Shown here piece by piece: positions 15,136 through 25,099 of a stretch of DNA of 64,000 nt. How positions within the stretch are numbered: the first letter of the stretch is position 1; each line of letters opens with the position of its first letter. Under the pieces are notes generated by a model that saw only the letters and a list, made by a program, of their open reading frames with translations, did no database searches and was not told the DNA's origin. The DNA is from Synanceia verrucosa. Lineage: Eukaryota > Chordata > Actinopteri > Perciformes > Synanceiidae. The position numbers and the translations under genes are program-made. The stretch is from positions 1-64,000 of the forward strand of contig JAQQSB010001338.1 in the NCBI GenBank assembly GCA_029721515.1. Direction: 5' to 3'.

Positions 15136-15580
15136 GCTGAAGGTCACTTAACAGGATTTCAAATAGAACTAAAGACTGTGCGTAATTGCAGGTTATAAGC
15201 CTTACCATGTCTGGCAAGATGAAATCAAAAGAAATGTATGGAAAATGTTTGAAAGTCAAGAGAGTGATTTTTTATTGTACAATCCAGAAATAGTGGTATA
15301 AAGAAGAGCAGAGGGCTTCATGTGCTGTAACTTGTGTCGTGTTTTTGTGGTGTTTTTCTTTTCAGTTGTGTTGCATTGATGCTGTGGCCGGGGTGAGCTT
15401 TCAGTTTTAGGCTGTGGCTTTCACACAGGCAGACCTAATGCACATAGATTTGTTGAACCAAGAGGGAAGACGCAATTCCTGGGTAGGGCCCTGGAGGCCA
15501 TTTTCCAGGTCAAGCCAAGAACAGGGGTGGGTCGGCTGCTCAGGCCCCTGTGCGACCCCTTATGAATGTTGTCCTTGGGG
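15136..15580. other. Unassigned spacer
   Basis: Between the duplicated flank and the 58-bp array. It holds a T/G-rich stretch around 15,330-15,400 and a more GC-rich part at 15,450-15,580. No coding motif, RNA gene or mobile-element end was recognised. An 83-codon frame starting in it runs into the tandem repeat and is not considered real. Confidence 0.5.
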
Positions 15581-15690
15581 GTCCATAAGACCGTTTATGA
15601 GTTACATAACAGTGCAAATAAATGCAGAGCAAGGTGCGGTGGAAAAAATGAAAAGCAGGATGTGATACAGGTGTGACTAGTTGCTGTCAG
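15581..15690. repeat. Hybrid monomer joining 58-bp and 82-bp repeat units
   Basis: The segment begins with a piece of the 58-bp unit (CATAAGACCGTTTATGAGTT, then ACATAACAGTG). It then runs into CAAATAAATGCAGAGCAAGG, TGCGGTGGAAAAAATGAAAA and GCAGGATGTGATACAGGTGT, GACTAG, which matches the 82-bp satellite unit almost from end to end. The 58-bp unit resumes with GTTGCTGTCAGCGG. A single satellite unit thus sits about 1 kb from the main array, inside the left end of the second array. The seam falls where the two units resemble each other (ACATAACAGTGCAAATAAA against CTATAACAGTTCAAATAAA). Confidence 0.85.
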
Positions 15691-16612
15691 CGGATGTGTA
15701 TTAAGACTGCCATGAGTTGAGACAGTTGCTGATAGAGTTGTCGTCACAGGGTGTGTATCCTAAGACTGTTGCTATGAGTTATGCGCGAGCAGAGTGTCTC
15801 AAGGTCAGTGGGGGGTGTGTATGGCTAAGACTGTTATGAGTTACATGACAGTGCTGACAGAGTTGCGCTCAGCGTGGTCCTGTGTATTAAGACCGTTGCG
15901 AGTTACATAACAGTGCTGATAGAGCGTTGTCAGCGTGGTGGGGCTCAAGACTGTCATGAGCAGATAACAAAGTGCCACACAGAGCTACTGTCAGCGGGTG
16001 TGTATTAAGACTTGTTGTGAGTTGCATAACAGTGCTGAGCAGAGTTGCTGTCAGCGGCTGTGTGATAATCACTGTTATGAGTTACATAGCAAAAAGCTGA
16101 CAGAGTTACTGTCAAATGTGGTGTGTATTAAGACCGTTATGAGTTACATAGCAGTGCTGACAGAGTTGCTGTCAGCGGGTGTATCCTTAACACAGTTCAA
16201 TGAGTTAAGAGTTAACAGTGCTGGGATAGAGTTACTGTCAGCGGGTGTGCATTAAGACTGTTATGAGTTACATAGCAGTGCTGGACAGAGCTGCTGTCAC
16301 GGCTGTGTATTGAGACCGTTGCGAGTTGCATAACAGTGCTGATAGAGTTGCTTGCCTCAAATGTGTAGCTAAGACTGTTATGAGTTACATAGACAGTGCT
16401 GACAGAGTTAGTTGTCAATGGGTGTAAATGAATTGCTAAGTGGTGTTTTTCTTATATAGCAGTGCTGACAGAGTTGCTGTCAAAGGGTGTGTATTAAGAC
16501 TGTTATGAGTTACATAGCAGTGCTGAATGAGTTGCTTGTCATGGTGTATTAAGACTGTTATGAGTTACATGGAGGCCAGTGTTGACAGAGTTGTTGTCAG
16601 TGGGTGTGTAAG
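15680..16612. repeat. 58-bp tandem minisatellite
   Basis: About 15-16 imperfect head-to-tail copies of a 58-bp unit built from GTTGCTGTCAGCGGGTGTGT, ATTAAGACTGTTATGAGTTA and CATAGCAGTGCTGACAGA. Copies vary by small indels and one spacer-like interruption near 16,420-16,455 (AATTGCTAAGTGGTGTTTTT). The sequence decays gradually after 16,600. Open frames on both strands follow the repeat and carry no independent evidence of coding. Confidence 0.93.
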
Positions 16613-18099
16613 ACTTTCTGCTGACCACCTGCTGCTGGATTAAGATTTTAATTGAGACCTTGAGGTGCTGTCAAAGTATCATGATATATTGAAGACTTTT
16701 GTTGTTTGTCAGTTTGTCTCAGAGTAACACAACAGTGCAATGGGTGATGAAGCTCTGAGTAGTGGTGGATCAAAAGCTAATGTGATTTATGATTCTCCAA
16801 ACAGCAGAAGGAGAGGTCAACCTGTCATTGGGTGTGTATTAAGTCATGTGGTATTAGCATATTTTTGCAATACATACCTGCATACATCTGAGCAAATAAC
16901 ACGTTTATACATGACATGAGACCCTGTATGCCTGTGTGGTCTTGTGCAGATAGTCATTAGGTGGAGGGCGCCATGGCTCACAGGGTCACTTCACTGTAAG
17001 AAATGACTCCTAAAAGCTCAAGTGTAGATTTGTGAATTAAGACTGTAAAATACATTACATATGGTTGTGTTTAAAATTTGAGACAACTATTTAAATAAAT
17101 TGGGTGTGTCAGCTGCACCCATTGTAGTTAATAATAACAAAAATAAAACATAAGTACTATATTTATCAAATCACAAACAGAGAGAACATTGAGTTGATTG
17201 AAATTAATATAAACAGGCAGATGTTTAATTGAAGTGATTTTTGAGTTAAAAATTATGCCCTGTAATTCCCATCATGCCCCTGCTCCTATATTATTTGGTA
17301 AGTTAGTTTGTTAAGCTAGCTGATTGACCTTTGTAAATGCAGATATTACTTTGTGTTTTAATGCTCCTGTTTTGAAATATGGGTGTTTATGGAGTTGCAT
17401 TCATGCTTTTTGCTCTTTACAGTTCCACCATCGGGTGAGGTGGCTGTAATCGCTTCTTTGATTTCAGCTCTATTTTGATGTCAGCTGGGTTCGCTTCGAT
17501 GCTTTCTTCTGGTTTGGAAATGAGACTGTGGTTGCAGTGTACACGGATGTGCACAATGTGTCTAAAGCACAAAATCCACTAGTTAATCAAATTCTCATTT
17601 CAGTATTTCTTAAGTTCTGTACTTTCTGGCCACAGGCTGGTTATTCATCAAAAGATTAAATTTAAAAATGCATTGATAAAATTCAAATTAGATGATTACT
17701 ACACAATTATAATTGAGAATTATAGAATTAAATTCATTTTTATTAATATTATTTACATTAGGGAGTTCATCTCTTAAAATCAACTCAATATTTTTGTTGT
17801 AGGTTATAATTAATTCTGTACTGTTGTCTATTTGAATCTACTCATATTACATGGATAACTATTATGGGCCTCTATTTGAATAATATTTACTTCACTCAAA
17901 CCTTGTGAAACTTAATAAACAATATTGCTTGTAATCTGTCCCCTCATTAGATATGGTGTATCATGCCTGTTTGGTCATGAGTGGATATAAGCTAGGATTT
18001 AAAAAGGTGATTGATTAGGGGTAAGAGCTTATTAGAAGTGGAAACATCTTCTGATATAAGCCTATTCATATGTTATATTTATTATTACTAATGATCTGA
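16613..18099. other. AT-rich spacer with no gene seen
   Basis: About 1.5 kb of mostly AT-rich sequence. I looked for retroviral reverse transcriptase motifs upstream of the pol remnant and saw none, so that remnant appears to lose its 5' part here. No tRNA, tandem repeat or element terminus was recognised. Confidence 0.5.
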
Positions 18100-18475
18100 T
18101 GTGCATGTACTAATGGTAAAGTTGCTACAATTTATATACAGATTCACGATATGCTTTGGTGTTGCGTATGATTTTGGCCAACCATGGAAAACGCTGTATT
18201 TTATAAACAAGTCGCCCTCTGGAAGGCCTCTTCAACATCTAAGCACTTTGGTGGATGACCTGTTAGATGTTTTCGCTTCCGTCAAGGCTTGTTATTGTAA
18301 AGTGTGCTGCTCACACTGGTGGAAACCATCCTGTTTCATAATGTAAATGCACTGACTGATACTGCAGCCAAACAAGCAGTGCTTTCCCTCTTCTGCGTTG
18401 GTATGTCAGTTTCCATCGCCACCTTTGCACAGTACCGTCCTACAGTCAAAGACGCTATTGCACCTGTCTCAGGGT
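18100..18475 (+). pseudogene. Retroviral pol remnant: RNase H domain
   Basis: Conceptual translation of the plus strand shows the C-terminal half of a retroviral RNase H. A run containing FGVAYDFGQPWK is followed by a LVDDLLDVF segment, then the AHTGGNHP block near 18,308-18,333, and, after a stop and a frameshift, NALTDTAAKQA near 18,345-18,378. In the retroviral family these blocks surround the last catalytic residues of RNase H, which cleaves the RNA strand of an RNA-DNA hybrid. The order RNase H then integrase (19,160 onward) fits an orthoretroviral pol, with closest feel to gamma/epsilon-type fish endogenous retroviruses. No reverse transcriptase, gag, env or LTR was recognised. The copy is 5'-truncated and inactive. 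Confidence 0.75.
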
Positions 18476-19159
18476 GAAAATGGCTGCAAGCCAAAAAAAA
18501 AAATAGTGCTACATCCTGTGATTTGACACATCCATTTTAAAAAGTTGGACGTGGAGCAGAAAAAGTTATTTGAAAGATGTGTGGAGGGAACTCCAGAAGA
18601 CAAGCAGCAGCTAAACTCTCAAAGGTTTCCATTGTTCTGCAGCATTAGTGAGAATATGCAGTCTGTCTGTAGAGTATTGTTGGTCGTCATGTGTGCTGCT
18701 ACACTGTTTTGTGGGTTGAATATACTATGTGATTAACATGTTAAAATGACTGTATTTTGATACTAACTCTGCTAGCCTGTCTATCTATGGTGCTTCCATT
18801 ATGTGTTAGTATTAAGTTTGGTGGATCTTGTGTAAGGCTAATACTGAAGGCAGGTATTGCAACTGTTATGTCAGTGTGAAGTTATTTGTTTTATGGTTTC
18901 CAGCAATTACAGTTTTGTACAATACATTTTCTCTTGAAGGAATATTATTGGTTTCTATGTTATTTAGTAGTTTAAAAAACAACTTCCTGCTTGAACAAGC
19001 TTTTACCACAGAACTATGTAAACCATTAAGAAACTGTTGTGTTGTAATTTACACGCCAATAGCATACTATGATATATATACCGTCTCACTGCCTATGATC
19101 TCAAATTATACCGCTGATATAAATTTTAGTTCATATTGCCTAAAAGTATCTGGTTAGTG
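18476..19159 (+). pseudogene. Probable pol linker and integrase N-terminal region, badly decayed
   Basis: The stretch between recognisable RNase H and integrase core. A plus-strand frame at 18,545-18,736 (63 codons) has a polar start with GTPEDKQQL, which resembles the linker upstream of integrase in retroviral pol. I could not find the paired His and Cys residues of the integrase zinc-binding domain. A 109-codon frame at 18,828-19,157 is rich in hydrophobic residues but matches nothing I know. The assignment rests mainly on position. Confidence 0.4.
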
Positions 19160-20010
19160 ATAACTGGATCAATTCCTCAAAGCGGTGTAGGGTTTCGTAA
19201 AAAGAAAAGAGGACGCTAGAACAGTTAAGTGTCTGTTAAAAGATGTGTGATTCTCAGGTTTGGTATGCCACAAGGAAATAGACAGAGGTCTCTGTTTAAT
19301 CCCAAAGATCACTCAACACTTTGTCAGAGATCTTAGGGGTTTGAGGGGGGGCAAATAATGTTCTTGTATCGGTCCACAGAGCCTATGTAGTCAAGTTGAA
19401 AGGTTTTGAATGGCACTGTCAAAGAGAGGTTGACCGGTTGGTGGTGACGATAGGGCTTTGAAAAATGGCCTCACGCTCTGCCTATTGTGTTGTATCTCCA
19501 TTTGAAGTGCACCAAGTGCAACAACAGATCTAAGCCCTCATGAGCTATTGATAGAGAGATCAATATCCACGGTGTGTCCCCTTTGGCACCACATAAAGTC
19601 TTTGTCGCTTTGGACGGATGAGTCTATGATTGATTATGTGAAACAAACTAACTGAAGTTTTGAGAAAGTATCATTTTCTGGTACTGGATGTGGCTCCCCA
19701 AACCATCAGGGGAGCTGATTCATTCCTTTAAGGAAGGAGATTCTGTGCTAATCAAATCTCTTGAAAAGGTGTCATTGACTCAGGTGGAAAGCGTCTGACC
19801 AGGTGCTACTGACTACAAGTACAGCTGTAAAGGTCAAAGGAAGAGCAGAATGAATCCACGCTACAAGGTGCAGATTGGTTCCAGCACCTGCCGACATGTC
19901 TGTAGGGCCTGGCAGGTAACGGGGAGGCTGTTTCTCTTCTTCTTCCTCTTTCTGTGCAGATTCAGAGAAGTAACAGAGCACATGCTCCGCCAAGCAAAGA
20001 GGAAGTTGGA
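19160..20010 (+). pseudogene. Retroviral pol remnant: integrase core and C-terminal domain
   Basis: Several short in-frame islands in different frames match retroviral integrase in the correct order. There is an FGMP block near 19,260, an EWHCQREVDR-like block near 19,410-19,440, and a GDSVLIKSLEK block near 19,738-19,770. The C-terminal beta-strand region (QVLLTTSTAVKVKG) lies near 19,800-19,850, with an in-frame stop shortly after it. In the family this protein inserts the viral DNA into the host genome. Frameshifts and stops are numerous, so it cannot be expressed as one protein. Downstream sequence to about 20,170 may be the end of the old provirus, but I recognise no envelope gene. Confidence 0.75.
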
Positions 20011-20174
20011 CTGTGCTCTCTTGGTCCAGACCTCCCTGTGGAACCTGGAACCAGCATCGTTAACCCCTGCTCCTACCAGCTGGGCGCTCTCTGCTGACGT
20101 TACCTGGAGAGGTGGACACTCAATTACCTTGAATGTGAGAAATTGTATTTTCACAGCAGATTTGGAAATTTAAA

Positions 20175-20470
20175 AGTCACATCCATTATACAAAATAGAA
20201 AAAACAATTTTTATTTGTTGAATTATTGTGTTCAATTAACATTAATGTGTGTCATTAAAATATATTTTGTCCTTTCTCATTTAACACATACATGTACATA
20301 TTTATTACTATCATCATTACTGACTGTAAATATTTCATACTTATTATTATTATCTATTATTAGTTATTATTATGTTATTTAGTGCTTCTTTCCCACTATA
20401 GCTTGTTTTACACCGCTGCTAAGTGAATTTCCTCCAATGAGGGACAAATAAATAACCATTCTATTCTATT
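20175..20470 (+). repeat. Probable LINE 3' end (L2/CR1-type)
   Basis: An AT-rich stretch ends in GTGAATTTCCTCCAATGAGG, then GACAAATAAATAACC and a short ATTCT microsatellite (ATTCTATTCTATTCT). This arrangement, an AATTTCC..GGGA-like block followed by an AATAAA-rich end and a simple-repeat tail, is typical of CR1/L2-type LINE 3' ends in fish. No coding part of the element lies next to it, as expected for a 5'-truncated insertion. Confidence 0.45.
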
Positions 20471-22171
20471 CTGCTCCTTTTTATGGACTCTGCAACGCCA
20501 TGAGTCCAAACACCATGAAGACTCAGAGGGAGGAAACCCCTTGTTCACATAAAAAAACAACTTGTTCTGGTTGGCCACCTCATGTCCATGAACACTTTAC
20601 CACAAAGTCTGTCTGAGATCTGCACACACACACACATGCACATGAGCACACATGTACACACAGCGTTTAGTCAGTTGACTTGAGTGCTGGAGACAATATC
20701 ACAAGTTAGTGCACTAAAATATTAGGAGTCAGAAGCTAATGTTAGTTATTGTGACAAGTATTGTCAAGCATCAACATGATGAAACGGGTGACAGAAAAAT
20801 CATTGTTTTAATCTACTCTACTCTGATGGGAGAGTCAAGTGTTTTTTGTTGTTTCTTTTCTTGCTTTAATTTCAAAATAAAGCCCTTTGGTGTTTTGTCC
20901 GGTCATATAACTTCTCGGGTTGTTAACATGAGGCCGTTGTTTTGATATGCTGTATGTATAAGAATAAAATCCTCAATGCAAGCTTGACCAGCTTTATATA
21001 GAAAGACAGTGAGTTATCCTGATGTGTAGAGTTTATTTTGAAGGATCTAATTGAAGCAGTGACATGGGTAAGTATGCTGGTATGATAAAGTGCAGACTAC
21101 AGAGTCGCTATAGATTTATTATCTTCGTTAATTATAATAGAAACGCTACAAAAAGCTCAAACTAAAGCTGGCAGCAGGTTATAATGCTGACTGTTGAAGT
21201 AGTGACTCCTCCTCTACCAGCAGCACTAATGTTACCTACAGCAGAGAACATGACTTGATACCTGTGTTCAATCTCTAGTCTTTGTAAACTATAATTTTAG
21301 CATTTTATTTATGAGATACTGATGAGTTCGATAGAGTGACCTCTTTGTTAATGTGTTGTTAAGAATTATAATCATTAATGTACCGTATGATTACAGCTAA
21401 ACCAGGATTGGTGTTATGATATTGTTATTTTAGGTGACTGTCTCTTGGGATTGATTTGATTGATTTTTCATTTTATTTCCTGACTGTATTCAAAAATAAA
21501 TAAAGAAGAAAAATTTTATAAAATAAATAGAAATAAAAAGAGAAACTTCAACAGGTGATAAGCATTACAGAAGCCTCACGATGAAGATGGATTCCCCTCA
21601 CAGTGCGGGCCACCATGCATCGAGTGATGTGCTAGTAACCTTCTCCATGGTGGCGGCCCCCAGCTGTGCAAAAGCACATGGCTGAAGACCACCTCGTTTG
21701 TTCACCATTATATAATCACCAATGTTTGTTTTAAGTGTTCAGAGTAGTGTGTAATCATTTCATAATGAAGGGCCCCTCTCAGATGCTAAGGTTACATCTT
21801 ATACATGTCATAATTTGTATAGCGTTAACAGGGTAAATAAGACGGGTACTGGTCACATTTAGACTGAAAAGTGATTTTATTTATATTATTGACAGGTGTT
21901 GTTTTAAATTGACAGTTTGTGTTTTTTAAGGGGCATCAATTTTTTTACTTGATTCAAGGGTTATTGGATGGCTAAAGGGCTCAATTTTATGATTTAATGT
22001 TACTGATATGCTTTGAGATGTGTTAATGTTTCATCACAGTAATAGTTCCCTGTAATGCTCAAGTTAGGTCTGTTTTAATGCTCCCCTTTGATCTAAGTTG
22101 TCAGAAAATTGGAAAAAGTAAACTTGTGTGTTTGGTATTGAATCTTATGATCAATAAGTAGGTGATTTGCT
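20471..22171. other. Spacer with one CA microsatellite
   Basis: No gene recognised. It includes a CA-rich microsatellite at 20,623-20,663, a 68-codon frame at 20,739-20,945 without known domains, and a moderately GC-rich block at 21,580-21,680 that might be part of an old interspersed repeat. An A-rich stretch at 21,485-21,545 could be a decayed LINE tail, but no body was seen beside it. Confidence 0.5.
20623..20663. repeat. CA microsatellite, imperfect
   Basis: Alternating CACACACACACACATGCACA continuing as CATGAGCACACATGTACACA. A short impure dinucleotide repeat. Confidence 0.85.
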
Positions 22172-22540
22172 ATGGTGATTTTTTCTAAATTTAGGAGTTC
22201 TTAGGGTTAGCTAGTGTCCTTTTTTTACAGCATTAAATCTTTAAACTGTTGCTCCAGAATGTGTGATTTAAAGCACAGTGCCTCTACAAAAACAGATGGC
22301 TAGTTATCTCTAAGTTGACTAGGTAACCAAGGTCAGAGGAGTCTGCCAGCGTTGGTCCTTTTTGATAAGGCCGATGGCTGAGCATCAGCAAGACAACAGG
22401 CGCCACCATAGTCTTGTTCAGAGCTTAGAATGAGCATGCCCTGACTGCAGGGCCCGCTACTCAACGCTTTCTCTTCAATCAACCACGGGAGGCTCCTGGT
22501 GCATCCATTCTTTCCTCATTGACTATTCAATGATGTGGTC
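22172..22540. repeat. Duplicated flank, copy 2 (other copy at 14,568)
   Basis: Matches 14,568-15,135 over about 370 bp, with the 14,880-15,050 part missing. It is not preceded by satellite DNA. It ends just before a T-run at 22,553-22,565 that I read as the poly(A) tail of a minus-strand LINE. The duplicated block is therefore probably cut off by that insertion. Confidence 0.85.
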
Positions 22541-22915
22541 CTTACTCCTCTTCTTTTTTTTTTTAAGCGCCAAATTTAGTTAAATAGAAGTGCATCAATT
22601 ACAGTATACAGTTACAATATACAATGAACACGACACTTCAGCTAATGAAGTCACATAACATCAACATCACTGCCATTCATTAATTAGAAAATTTAAAATT
22701 AGTCCATTTTGAAAAAAAAACAAAATCCAGGAATGGCAGTAGGGCAAAGGTTGAGTTTATCCCAGGGGAGGGACTGGATCTTATCTAGAGTTCTCCTCCT
22801 TCTCAAAGTCAAAGTTAAAACGTGGTTTCACCACTTGCACGCTGTCCATCACTGTCTGTTTCAGGACCATAACGTACCTCAAGTATCCACAGTTTATCAC
22901 ATACAATACTAATAA

Positions 22916-23170
22916 TCAGTTGAAAAAGTTCTCATTTGTTTGTTTGGTCTGCCGTGACATTAGTGCATTTAAGTAACTGACTTGGTGGTGCCAGGCCGAG
23001 ACCCTGCAGTTAAATTCATCTCCTGAGCTCGGTAAAACAGTCCATAAGAAGGTGTTATGCGCCTCATCTTCATTACAGTAAATCATGGGACAGGTTTTAG
23101 TTAAAATATAACAACTCCATGACACAACAGCTCTTACAGCTAATCTGTTGACAGAGGAGCCAACGAACAT
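22916..23170 (-). pseudogene. Possible LINE ORF2 C-terminal region
   Basis: An 84-codon minus-strand frame contains TKTCPMIYCNEDEAHNTFLW. Its spacing of two Cys, acidic residues, His and an FLW tail recalls the C-terminal cysteine/histidine segment of L1/Tx1 ORF2 proteins (Cys-x-x-Cys, then His, then Cys). The final Cys is not evident and one spacing is unusual. It lies in the right place and orientation for the LINE body upstream (23,940-24,480), which is the main support. Confidence 0.4.
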
Positions 23171-23939
23171 CCCTGAATTTCTCTGTGAGATTTTTGCTTT
23201 TCTATATTTTTATAAAGATCACACTCATCACTGTTAAACATTTGTATACTACTACTCCACCATATTTATTGTTACTTTTTATTAAAAATCACTTTACTTG
23301 GCCAGTTCTTCCAGTCATCAATTCTTTAAATGTTGGTATTGGTGGTAAAATCCATACATTAACTTATAGTTCACTGCCTGACCTGGCCTCTTCTTTCCTC
23401 CATGAAAGATCAATCGACCCAGAGAGCGCCTCCGGAAATGTAGATGGTGACACGTTCTTCATGAAGGCAATAGGAGTCTACTTCCCAGCTCTCTACAGCC
23501 CTCAACCCCCCCATATTCTCTGCTTCTATGCAACAATTCTCTTTTATAGCCTTCCTGGGGTTACACCTTCTAGATTCAAGCAATACATTGTTTATTTAAT
23601 TTAATGATCATATTATTTGATGGAGGGCATGTTGGCATAAGAAGAGGAGTTTAGAACAGAATGAAGGTTTTTATCATGTTAACTCTTGTTTTATAGTTCT
23701 GTATCTTTGTTTTCCCATTTTTTAACCTCCTCTTTGACTTCACATAGCTTACTTCTGCCAGCTTCTCTCACTACTATCTCTATGACAAAGAAAGTTATTT
23801 CTAAAATTTTGATTTCCTGCTTAACTTTAACATTTATATTTTGTTTATTACTCTCCATTCCAATCCAAACTCCTTCTGTTTTATTATTGTTTAATTTGGC
23901 ACCTGAAACTAATTTTATATAAACAAAGAATATTGGTTA

Positions 23940-24480
23940 AAGCATCATCTTTTATAACAACAGCATAATAATCTGCATATCTTGGGCATGAGCCCTATCC
24001 TTGTACCTGAAATAGGGCTCTTCAGAGTTAAAATCATTGTTAAAAGTGGCTTTATGGAAAGAATGTAAATAGTAGGATTGAGAGAGGATAGCCCTGCAGC
24101 ACACCTCGATCCACTGTAAAGGGGTCCCAGACCCCATTAACATTACGAGACAAAGGATTTCCAACAAGCAGACACATCTCACCATGCGAATGAAATTTAT
24201 CAGGAAAGTCAGAGGTTTCCACACGCTTCACAGATATTCCCTACTAATAAAATCTCAAAGCCCGCTTAATCTAAATTATTATATGGAAATATTTTTTTCT
24301 AATTTATAGCTAATTTCCCCAGTATACTAAAATTATCCCATATCAATCTTCCTTTTTAATTGTAATATGTTTGTTCTTTTTCTATTATTTGATCTAATAT
24401 AGCATTTAATCTGTTAGAAATTATTTGAGCTAATATTTTATAATCTGTGGATTATAATGGTTATATACGAGCACCCATTG
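23940..24480 (-). pseudogene. LINE ORF2 reverse transcriptase remnant
   Basis: Reading the minus strand, 24,460-24,375 encodes TDYKILAQIISNRLNAIL then DQIIEKEQTYY and GRLIWDN. This is the fingers block of L1/Tx1 reverse transcriptases (consensus form: K-hydrophobic-A, NRL, DQTGF, GR). Near 24,110-24,070 comes RGVLQGYPLSILLF, equivalent to the QG-P-SP motif. The catalytic box lies at 23,968-23,979 and reads YADY, where active enzymes have YADD; the second aspartate is lost. These islands fall in different frames and are separated by stops, so no functional enzyme can result. Confidence 0.7.
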
Positions 24481-24545
24481 CCCAACCTAATAGAGTCCCT
24501 ATTTTCCGTCTCTCTTTGAGAATGAATTTCTTTGGAGCATAGCAA

Positions 24546-25099
24546 TCACACAGGCTTACAGAAGCATGAGACATCCCTCACTCTGATCTCTTCCCTGGTT
24601 CTGCTGCAATACGGAAAAACAGAGAAAAATATATATGAGTAACGTTGCACATTTGTTCAGCAACGATAATGGAATCACCATAATCTGATTGTTTACTGAG
24701 TGACACCTTACCTGATGTATTTCAGAGTGCCCTTGCACTGTCTTCAGTGATGTGCGCCTAACTTCAAATGTTTCAATGTCCTCTTCTGTGTCACCTGGAA
24801 GAGTTTCACTTAACTTGCTCTGACAGGTTGTGCAGCAAGGTTTCAGCATCAGGTATGTCCGTTCCATAGGCTACCAGCCTGTCGGCAGATTTTTCAGTGC
24901 CTCCAACACTGTCTGGAGCACCTTTCCTGTGATGCCCTCTAACAGCATATCAGTGAGCATTTTAAATAATGAACTTAACTTTTCTCATTTCTGAGTATCT
25001 CCTGTGGAAATCCATCTGACACTGGTGCACCTAAGTGCTTAAGGCTTAAGTTTTAAGGACTGGCAGAACAAACAGATAAGACCAGTTCCTCCTCTCTGA
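24546..25099. other. Spacer with an unassigned 103-codon minus frame
   Basis: The minus strand at 24,556-24,867 has a 103-codon open frame with several Cys residues near its start, but I recognise no domain, and neither base composition nor neighbours support it as a gene. The rest of the stretch is unremarkable. Confidence 0.35.

Larger units (their letters stand above)
22553..24545 (-). mobile_element. Degenerate Tx1/L1-like LINE, minus strand
   Basis: Minus-strand reading gives reverse transcriptase islands in the order expected for an L1/Tx1-type ORF2 (24,480 down to 23,940), then a long decayed C-terminal part. A possible cysteine/histidine region lies at 22,916-23,170. The plus-strand T-run at 22,553-22,565 would be the poly(A) tail. 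No endonuclease or ORF1 was found upstream, so it is 5'-truncated at about 24,545. Every domain is interrupted by stops and frameshifts. Clade assignment is from motif style only and could be another poly(A)-tailed LINE clade. Confidence 0.65.
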
